A DNA stretch of 64,000 bases. It comes from [Eubacterium] saphenum (GTDB lineage: Bacteria > Bacillota > Clostridia > Peptostreptococcales > Anaerovoracaceae). A program made the position numbers and the translations under genes. Location of the stretch: NCBI GenBank assembly GCA_004555725.1, contig SFHC01000009.1:18231-82230 (forward strand), in the 5' to 3' direction. The notes beneath the pieces were generated by a model. The model ran no database searches, had not been told where the DNA came from, and was given only the letters and a program-made list of their open reading frames with translations. Positions 52,343 through 59,091 of the stretch are shown one piece after another (the first letter of the stretch is position 1; the number at the start of each line of letters is the position of its first letter).

Positions 52343-52777
52343 TATTATTAAGAAAGAACGTTCAAGTAATGACTGTCCATCACTTGACACTTGTATTATA
52401 CACTGATTTACGCACATGAAATGTGTTGAACATGTGAAGTTTCTGGAAGATATAAAAATTTTTTAACTGTTCATGAAAATAAGTGTGAAAATATTAAGTG
52501 AAGGAGAAAACCGTCATCGTGAATACGGGGGTGAACGTAGACATGTGAGGATGTATTTTGTCGATGTATCCGTAATGTGCAGGTATTTCCTTGATCGGAT
52601 TTGTTTTGTCGATGAAAATATGCGATGTCTGTGGAATTTCTGTGAAATCCGGGGATGCGGTTTGAATTAGCATGATATTGATGATAGAATAACACAAGAT
52701 GCATGCTTACGCGGGGAAAATCGATGCGGAGGCGTGCGCGGAATAATTAAATAATATTTTTAAGGAGTAATAGCATT
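52343..52777. other. Noncoding gap before the trigger-factor-like gene
   Basis: A TATAAT on the minus strand (52400-52395) could start a transcript of about 100 nt ending at the hairpin at 52302. ACTTGA and TCAAGT at 52373 and 52386 are inverted. Otherwise no open frame or known element is supported. Confidence 0.4.
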
Positions 52778-53899
52778 ATGACCAAAAAGAAAAAAATCGT
52801 AATTGCCGTTCTGGTCATCATTGCTGCCCTTGCGGTGGTGCTCGGGTGCATGATCAAAGCGGGTTATTTTTCTGCGTCTAATTACACTCATTTGAACTAT
52901 GATCGCTATATTACGGTCGGAAAATATAAGGGACTGACGTATACTAAGGAGAAAGCGACCGTTACGCAGAAGGAGATCGACGCACAGATCAAATCGAATG
53001 TACAGGCAAAGGCGACGACCAAGACGGTCAAGACCGGCACAGTTAAGAAGGGCGACACTGTCAGCATCGACTTTGTCGGAAAGGTCGGCGGAAAGACGTT
53101 CAGCGGCGGATCTGCAAGCGACTATACATTAAAGATCGGATCCGGAAGCATGATTGACGGATTTGAAGATGGCCTGATCGGTGAAAAGGTCGGCAGCAAG
53201 GTTAAGCTCCACCTGACTTTCCCGAAGGATTACAACACTAAGAAGCTCCGCGGCAAGAAGGTTGTATTTACGGTTACGATCAATTCCAAGAAGGTAACAT
53301 CCACACCGAAATACAACACTGATTTTGTAAAGAAGTACACAAACTACAAGACAAAGAAGGCTTATGAGGATTCCATCAAGAAGCAGCTTCTGGAATCGAA
53401 GGAGCAGCAGAACGAGAGCACGGTTCAGAGCACACTCTGGCAGGAAATTCTCTCCAGCTCCAAGGTTAAGAAGTACCCGAAGCGCCAGCTGAAGTATGAG
53501 AAGCAGAAGCTGGACGATAATTACACCAAGGCAGCTAAGCAGTATAATATGACCAAAAAGAAGCTGCTGAAGGCACAGGGTATGACTGAGAAGGACATCA
53601 CCACGCAGGCAAAGAGCACAGTCAAGGCTAAACTGGTGATCTACTCCATTGCAAAGAAGGAGAACATCAAGCTCACAGACAAGCAGTATAACAACGCTCT
53701 GAAGAAGATGCTGAAGAATGCGGGGTTCACAGAGAAGTCCTTCAAGAAGCAGTATAACCAGACGATTCAGGAGTATGCTGAGGATAACGGATTCAGAGAG
53801 AGCATGCTGCTCACCAAGGTTCTGAAGAGAGTGGAAAAGCTCGGAAAAGCACAGACCGCTTCTTCTTCCAAGAGTTCTTCCAGTAAATCCTCTAAATAG
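52778..53899 (+). CDS. Membrane-anchored trigger-factor-like peptidyl-prolyl isomerase
   Basis: 373 residues, very Lys-rich. The N-terminus (KKKKIVIAVLVIIAALAVVLGC) is a signal anchor, or a signal peptide with a lipobox-like VLGC. Residues about 85-170 are an FKBP domain of trigger-factor type (GDTVSIDFVGKVGGKTFSGG, LKIGSGSMIDGFEDGLIGEKVG, LTFPKDYNTKKLRGKKVVF). The rest matches the helical trigger factor C-terminal domain, ending in a Ser/Lys tail. The ribosome-binding N domain is missing, so it should act outside the membrane as a foldase, like PrsA. Its own terminator follows. Confidence 0.88.
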   Translation: MTKKKKIVIAVLVIIAALAVVLGCMIKAGYFSASNYTHLNYDRYITVGKYKGLTYTKEKATVTQKEIDAQIKSNVQAKATTKTVKTGTVKKGDTVSIDFVGKVGGKTFSGGSASDYTLKIGSGSMIDGFEDGLIGEKVGSKVKLHLTFPKDYNTKKLRGKKVVFTVTINSKKVTSTPKYNTDFVKKYTNYKTKKAYEDSIKKQLLESKEQQNESTVQSTLWQEILSSSKVKKYPKRQLKYEKQKLDDNYTKAAKQYNMTKKKLLKAQGMTEKDITTQAKSTVKAKLVIYSIAKKENIKLTDKQYNNALKKMLKNAGFTEKSFKKQYNQTIQEYAEDNGFRESMLLTKVLKRVEKLGKAQTASSSKSSSSKSSK

Positions 53900-53961
53900 A
53901 TGACAGGAATTCATTAAAAACGCGGAACGACTGATGTTAAGCGGATTATATGAGCGCAGGG

Positions 53962-54004
53962 CCGCTGTATCAGGCATGATTTTGCCTGATACAGCGGTTT
54001 TTGT
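53962..54004 (+). terminator. Terminator after the trigger-factor-like gene
   Basis: CCGCTGTATCAGGC pairs perfectly with GCCTGATACAGCGG, followed by TTTTTG. Confidence 0.93.
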
Positions 54005-54022
54005 GTCTCTGGGAATCTGCGC

Positions 54023-54291
54023 AGCGTCCAACGGCCGTGTATACACAAAATGTGTGTCTAAACACAATTACTCAGCCGCTGGACGCAGCGCGTGGATGAA
54101 AGTAGCCGGGAAACAGGTCAGAATAGCGTCCAACGGGCGTGTATACACAAAATGTGCGTCTAAACACAATTACCCAGCCGCTGGACGCAGAGCGCGGGTG
54201 AAGGCAGCCGGGAAACAGGTTGAAATAGCGTCCAACGGGCGTGTATACACGAAATGTGCGTCTAAACACAATTACTCAGCCGCTGGACGCA
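54023..54291. repeat. Three-unit 102-bp palindromic repeat array
   Basis: 65-bp units at 54023-54087, 54125-54189 and 54227-54291 start AGCGTCCA and end TGGACGCA, with GTGTATACAC inside. The 37-bp spacers carry similar GCCGGGAAACAGGT blocks. The period is exactly 102 bp, and the half-sites and geometry equal those of the array at 63.1-63.7 kb. Because 102 is a multiple of three, open frames run through on both strands; they lack start sites and are not considered genes. Confidence 0.92.
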
Positions 54292-54464
54292 GCGCGCAGA
54301 AAAAAATCACCTGAAACACATGTAAAACATGGTGGAAAAATGCAGTATACTATAGTAAAATATCCCAATGTGTATATTTCTGCCAGACGGAAATGCAGGA
54401 ATAGAAACAGAGAGGATATCGTAAACCGAAGGAGCGGAAAGTATAGAGAAAGGCGGCTGAAACG

Positions 54465-55622
54465 ATGAAGTGTCCATATTGCAGTCATGGCGGAACCAGG
54501 GTAATTGATTCCCGGCAGACCGATGACGGTCATGCGATCAGAAGACGCAGAATCTGCGACAACTGCGGCCGGAGATTCACCACATATGAGAAGGCGGAGG
54601 AATCGACGCTGATGGTGGTCAAGAAGGACGGGCGCCGCGAGGCGTTTAACCGCAGCAAGGTGGTCAGCGGAATCGTGAAGGCGACAGAGAAGCGTCCCGT
54701 GTCTATGAAGCAGATTGAGGAGATGGCCAACAGAATTGAGCGCAACCTCAGCAGCCGCATGGATAAGGAAGTACCGAGCGAGAAGATCGGCGAACTGGTC
54801 ATGGATGAGCTCAGGGAAGTGGATCAGGTTGCGTATATCCGTTTTGCGTCTGTGTATCGGCAGTTTACCGATGTGGAGACATTTGCCAGAGAGATTGATA
54901 AGCTGCGCGCGGAGCATAATGAGCAGGAGGATGTAAGAGTGTCAGGACTTCCAAAAGGTGAAATTATCAGGATCGCGATTGACGGACCGAGCGGCGCCGG
55001 AAAGAGCACGATTGCAAAAAAGGCAGCAGAAAAACTTGGTGTTGATTATATCGACACAGGAGCAATGTACCGGGCAGTCGGACTGAAAATGCGCCGTGAA
55101 AATATTCAGCCGGCAGACGAGAAGGCGCTGAAAGATATGCTGGACCGCACGGAGATTAATTTTATAGACGGAAAGATTTTTCTGGACGGCAGAGATGTAG
55201 AAAAAGACATCCGGACACCGGAAATTTCCGCTGCCGCATCGGAATGCGCACAGGCAGCATCGGTCAGGGAAAAACTGGTTGCTGTTCAGCGCAAAATCGG
55301 GCATGAAAAGAGTGTGATCATGGACGGCCGCGATATCGGAACTAATGTGTTCAAGGATGCGCAGTTTAAGTTTTATCTTACGGCAGAGCCGGAGGAGCGC
55401 GCCCGCAGAAGGTTTAAGGAACTTCAGGAGCGTGGAGAGAACGTGAACTATCAGGACATCTTAAACGATGTAAAGGAGCGTGACTACAGAGATACGCACC
55501 GGAAACTGAATCCGCTGAAAAAGGCAGATGACGCGATGGAAATTGATTCCACCAATATGAATATAGAAGAGGTTGTGGATGAAATCTGCACCTCTATTCT
55601 GGAGCGCTGCAGCCACGCGTAA
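54465..55622 (+). CDS. nrdR-cmk: NrdR repressor fused to cytidylate kinase
   Basis: 385 residues in one frame. Residues 1-150 are a complete NrdR: zinc ribbon CPYC...CDNCGRRFTTYE and ATP-cone VVKKDGRREAFNRSKV through RFASVYRQFTDVETF. After a short linker, residues about 166-385 are a complete CMP kinase: IRIAIDGPSGAGKSTIAKK, DYIDTGAMYRAV, VIMDGRDIGTNVF, ERARRRFKEL and RDYRDTHRKLNPLK. NrdR senses ATP/dATP to repress ribonucleotide reductase; Cmk phosphorylates CMP and dCMP. An internal in-frame GTG at 54939 sits eight bases after AGGAGG, so free Cmk may also be made. Confidence 0.92.
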   Translation: MKCPYCSHGGTRVIDSRQTDDGHAIRRRRICDNCGRRFTTYEKAEESTLMVVKKDGRREAFNRSKVVSGIVKATEKRPVSMKQIEEMANRIERNLSSRMDKEVPSEKIGELVMDELREVDQVAYIRFASVYRQFTDVETFAREIDKLRAEHNEQEDVRVSGLPKGEIIRIAIDGPSGAGKSTIAKKAAEKLGVDYIDTGAMYRAVGLKMRRENIQPADEKALKDMLDRTEINFIDGKIFLDGRDVEKDIRTPEISAAASECAQAASVREKLVAVQRKIGHEKSVIMDGRDIGTNVFKDAQFKFYLTAEPEERARRRFKELQERGENVNYQDILNDVKERDYRDTHRKLNPLKKADDAMEIDSTNMNIEEVVDEICTSILERCSHA

Positions 55623-55646
55623 AGCGCTCTGATCTTTGAACGCGGC

Positions 55647-55675
55647 TTGTATAATGCCCGTTTCAATGGTATAAT
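55647..55675 (+). promoter_or_regulatory. Promoter of radC
   Basis: TTGTAT (55647-55652) and TATAAT (55670-55675) are 17 bp apart, with an extended -10 TGG. Confidence 0.75.
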
Positions 55676-55680
55676 TTAAA

Positions 55681-55724
55681 TTACGATTTTGCGCGCTGAA
55701 GTTTGTAAATGCGCAGAATCGTAA
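55681..55724 (+). promoter_or_regulatory. 5'-end hairpin of the radC transcript
   Basis: TTACGATTTTGCGC pairs with GCGCAGAATCGTAA (one G-U). It would lie at the very start of the transcript, where such stems often protect mRNA. Confidence 0.5.
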
Positions 55725-55787
55725 GTGCGTGTGTAATAAAATCAGAAATCCGTACCGGCTGAACAGGTAAAACTATGAGGAGATCAT

Positions 55788-56540
55788 ATGGGAATTCAGT
55801 CGATGCCCCCAAGCGAACGGCCGCTTGAGCGGGGGATGTCCCTGGGCGTTCACGCTTTGTCGAATATCGAGCTGCTGGCTCTGATTATACGGACAGGGAC
55901 CAGGGATCGGTCTGCGCTGAATCTATCAGAAGAGATCATCGCGCAGTGTCCGAACGGGCTTTATGACCTGGCATCCATGCAGACCGAAGATCTGAAGAAG
56001 ATCAGGGGGATGGGAAATGCCAAGGCCATGGCCGTGCGGGCTGCCGCAGAACTCGGAAAGAGGATTGCAGCAAGCCGTCAGCCGGAAAGGGCCGCGGCGG
56101 GAAGCCCCCAGGAAACAGCAGATCTGTTTATGGAACGCTTGCGTTTTGAGAAGAAAGAGCATTTTATCTGCGTCTGTGTCAATCAGAAGTGTGAGATGCT
56201 CGGCTGGGAAGAGGTTTCCGTCGGGGAACTGTCCAGCGCGCCGGTGCATCCGAGAGAAGCGTTTCTGAAGGCCGTCAGGATGAGCGCTGCGGGCGTGATT
56301 TTCCTGCATAATCATCCGACGGGAGATCCGGAGCCGAGCCACGCGGACTTTCAGGTTACAGAGAGGCTCGTGCAGTGCGGGCGGCTGCTGGGAATCCGGG
56401 TCCTGGACCACATCATTCTGGGAGACGGGGTCTTTCAGAGCATGACGGATCTGGGCGTGATTCCGCAGGATTTCTACGAGGGCGAGCGCACAGGCGAGGA
56501 CGGAGAGGCGGACTCCATAAATAAACGCGGCCTGCAGTAA
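55788..56540 (+). CDS. radC: RadC family JAB/MPN-domain protein
   Basis: 250 residues. An N-terminal helix-hairpin-helix-like UPF0758 part (SNIELLALIIRTGT, LKKIRGMGNAKAMAV) precedes the JAB domain with the metal motif HNHPTGDPEPSHAD. Named for DNA repair, but its role is uncertain. It precedes mreB, as in many Clostridia and Bacilli. ATG at 55788 after TGAGGAG. Confidence 0.93.
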   Translation: MGIQSMPPSERPLERGMSLGVHALSNIELLALIIRTGTRDRSALNLSEEIIAQCPNGLYDLASMQTEDLKKIRGMGNAKAMAVRAAAELGKRIAASRQPERAAAGSPQETADLFMERLRFEKKEHFICVCVNQKCEMLGWEEVSVGELSSAPVHPREAFLKAVRMSAAGVIFLHNHPTGDPEPSHADFQVTERLVQCGRLLGIRVLDHIILGDGVFQSMTDLGVIPQDFYEGERTGEDGEADSINKRGLQ

Positions 56541-56636
56541 ACCGGCAGGCGCTGCATTATTGAGTTTATTCATTGGGATGTTCAGCATTCCGCTTAATAC
56601 ATACATATTGACATCAGTTGGAGGTATTTGCATAAG

Positions 56637-57683
56637 ATGGGTATGTTTAAAATCATGACGAAGGACATGGGAATCGATCTGGGTACAGCGAACACGCTGA
56701 TCTATATCAAGGACAGCGGAATCGTGCTGAACGAACCGTCTGTCATCGCGTTTGACAAGCGCAGCGGAAAGGTACTGGCTGTCGGTCTTGAGGCAAAAAA
56801 CATGATCGGCAAGGCGCCGACGAATATTGAGGTCGTCCGTCCGCTGAGAGACGGAGTCATTTCCGATTTTGACCGGACAGCCGATATGCTGACCAAGTTT
56901 ATCGAGAAGGTTGTTTCCTCCAATAAGGTAAAGAATTTCCGAGTTGTAGTCGGTGTGCCGAGTGGTGTCACAGATGTTGAGAAGAGAGCGGTAAATGAGG
57001 TTGTCCGTCAGCTTGGCGCTTCTGAGGTGTACATTCTGGAAGAACCGATGGCAGCAGCGATCGGTGCCGGACTGGACGTAGACAGCTCCAATGCCTGCAT
57101 GATTGCCGACATCGGAGGAGGCACCAGTGACATCGCGATCATCGCTCTGGGCGGAATCGTTGCGTCAAGCTCCATCCGCTATGCCGGAGACAAGTTCAAC
57201 GAGGCGATCATCAACTACATGAGAAAGCGTCACGCACTGGCCATCGGAGAGCGTACAGCCGAGCAGCTGAAGATGAAGATCGGATGCGCAGAGCTTCCTG
57301 TTGATGAGGACGGAAATGAAATCATCGAGACCACCAAGGCAAGCGGAAGAGACCTGATTTCCGGACTTCCTAAGACCATTGAGGTTTCCAATAAAGACAT
57401 GATGCTGGCGCTGCAGGAATCTGTAGAGGTCATTGTAGACGGTGTAAAGACAACCATCGAGAAGGCACCGCCGGAAGTTGCCGCAGACATTGCCAACAAC
57501 GGCATGATGCTTTCCGGAGGCGGCGGACTGGTCAGAGGTCTTGATCACGTGATCTCCAAGGCCACGGGACTGAAAGTCACAACTGCAGAGAATGCGTTCG
57601 AGGCGGTTGCGGCCGGAACCGGAATGAGTCTGAACGACATTGAAAAGCTGAAAATTTATGCGACAAGCGTTCGCAGAGGATAG
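56637..57683 (+). CDS. mreB: Rod shape-determining protein MreB
   Basis: 348 residues of the actin fold: DMGIDLGTANTLIYI (phosphate 1), IADIGGGTSDIAIIALGG (phosphate 2), LEEPMAAAIGAGLDV, and LSGGGGLVRGLD (adenosine). It forms membrane-bound filaments guiding cell-wall synthesis. The ATG at 56637 is preferred; TTG 56628 sits only three bases from GGAGG. First of mreBCD-PBP2. Confidence 0.95.
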   Translation: MGMFKIMTKDMGIDLGTANTLIYIKDSGIVLNEPSVIAFDKRSGKVLAVGLEAKNMIGKAPTNIEVVRPLRDGVISDFDRTADMLTKFIEKVVSSNKVKNFRVVVGVPSGVTDVEKRAVNEVVRQLGASEVYILEEPMAAAIGAGLDVDSSNACMIADIGGGTSDIAIIALGGIVASSSIRYAGDKFNEAIINYMRKRHALAIGERTAEQLKMKIGCAELPVDEDGNEIIETTKASGRDLISGLPKTIEVSNKDMMLALQESVEVIVDGVKTTIEKAPPEVAADIANNGMMLSGGGGLVRGLDHVISKATGLKVTTAENAFEAVAAGTGMSLNDIEKLKIYATSVRRG

Positions 57684-57741
57684 AAGAGAGACAGGCGGCC
57701 GGCACGAACCGGCCGTTTGTCGTCATCGGGGGTAATTCTCT

Positions 57742-58560
57742 ATGAGGTGGATCAGAGAACATAAAGTTGTTAGTTTTCTATTAATCGTTATTGTGCTGGC
57801 GCTGGGATTTATTATTTTTGCGGCAGCAACAGGCGGAGACGGCGGAGTAATCTCCAGCACAGCCGGTACGGCAGCCGGCAAGGTGATGCAGCCGTTTTCA
57901 TCGCTGGGACATAAAATTCACAACGGTTTCGCGTCCTTCGGTTCTGCGGGATCGCTGAAGAGTGAAAATGAGAAACTGAAAAGAGAGAATGAATCACTGA
58001 AGCGCCAGGTCGCATCGCTGACCATGTCGCAGAATGAAAAGAGAGATTTACAGTCGCTGAAAAAAGCGCTGAAATACAAGGGAACCGGAGATTCAACGGA
58101 GCTGGTTTCCGGCGATGTCATCGCCATGGACGGAACCAACTGGATGAACATGCTCACCATCAATCTCGGCCGGAATAACGGCGTGAAGAAGGGCGATCTG
58201 GTCGTCAGCGGCGATGGACTGGTCGGCACGGTAAAATCAGTCGGTGCCGGATGGTCTAAGGTTGCCACACTGAAAGATCAGGACCTGCAGCTCAGTTTTA
58301 TGGTCAAGAGCAATCATAAAATCCTGGGTCTCCTGACCGGCAGCACAGCCAAAACCCTGACCGGATACACGCTGGACAGCAGCGCGACGATCGTCCAGGG
58401 CGATACCATCGTTACATCCGGAATGGGAAGCTACCCGGCCGGAATCACCATCGGAAAAGTTACGAACGTCCGTTATGACAGCAATCAGCAGCTGCAGAAG
58501 ATCACCGTCGCACCAGCGGTTGACTTTGAGTCTCTGCAGCAGGTTGCCGTACTGATATAA
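57742..58560 (+). CDS. mreC: Rod shape-determining protein MreC
   Basis: 272 residues: one N-terminal membrane helix (VVSFLLIVIVLALGFIIFAA), a coiled coil around residues 72-105 (SENEKLKRENESLKRQVASL) and two beta-barrel lobes (NGVKKGDLVVSGDGLVGTV; GDTIVTSGMGSYPAGITIGKV). Scaffold of the elongasome outside the membrane. Its stop overlaps the mreD start by one base. Confidence 0.94.
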   Translation: MRWIREHKVVSFLLIVIVLALGFIIFAAATGGDGGVISSTAGTAAGKVMQPFSSLGHKIHNGFASFGSAGSLKSENEKLKRENESLKRQVASLTMSQNEKRDLQSLKKALKYKGTGDSTELVSGDVIAMDGTNWMNMLTINLGRNNGVKKGDLVVSGDGLVGTVKSVGAGWSKVATLKDQDLQLSFMVKSNHKILGLLTGSTAKTLTGYTLDSSATIVQGDTIVTSGMGSYPAGITIGKVTNVRYDSNQQLQKITVAPAVDFESLQQVAVLI

Positions 58561-59078
58561 TGACCGGATTTTCCAGTCTGAAAGATTCCTGGAAGGGCAT
58601 CATCGCATTTACGGCGGCACTGGTGCTGCAGCCGTTCCTGCACAGCCTCTTTCCGGGAATACAGACGCCGAACATCATTCTGATGCTGACGGCCGCGCTG
58701 ACCATGGTATACGCAGATAATCTGCTCTGGATGGTCATGGGAATGATCTATGCCCTTTTGGAAGACGCGGTTTTCGGTTTGTTTTTAGGTATCGGCATGG
58801 TCTCCACATTCGGTGTGATCCTGCTGATCCTGTTTACCCGGCATCTGTTCAACAGCAGGAGCGCACTGGTCGCGCTGATTGTTTCGATTCTTGTTACCCT
58901 GGTCTATTCTCTCCTTTACTGGGGTCTGGCACATGCCGCTTCCAGTCCGTACAGTTTTATGACGGCACTGAAGACCATGCCGGAACAGATCGCGGAGAAT
59001 ACGATTGTATTTATGCTGATTTACTGGCGCCTGTCCGTAGACGAGCATAAGAGAAACAAGAAAAACTGGTATATCTAG
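58560..59078 (+). CDS. mreD: Rod shape-determining protein MreD
   Basis: 172 residues, almost entirely membrane segments (about five), with NIILMLTAALTMVYADN and the ALLEDAVFGLFLGIGMVSTFG stretch typical of MreD. It couples MreC to the cytoplasmic machinery. ATG overlaps the mreC stop (TAATG). Confidence 0.9.
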   Translation: MTGFSSLKDSWKGIIAFTAALVLQPFLHSLFPGIQTPNIILMLTAALTMVYADNLLWMVMGMIYALLEDAVFGLFLGIGMVSTFGVILLILFTRHLFNSRSALVALIVSILVTLVYSLLYWGLAHAASSPYSFMTALKTMPEQIAENTIVFMLIYWRLSVDEHKRNKKNWYI

Positions 59079-59091
59079 TGAGGTTTAGCGA

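Noticed and set aside
53934..54314. 126-codon plus-strand ORF across the 54-kb array
   Set aside because: It begins in the terminator hairpin, has no ribosome site, and its repeats simply reflect the 102-bp period.
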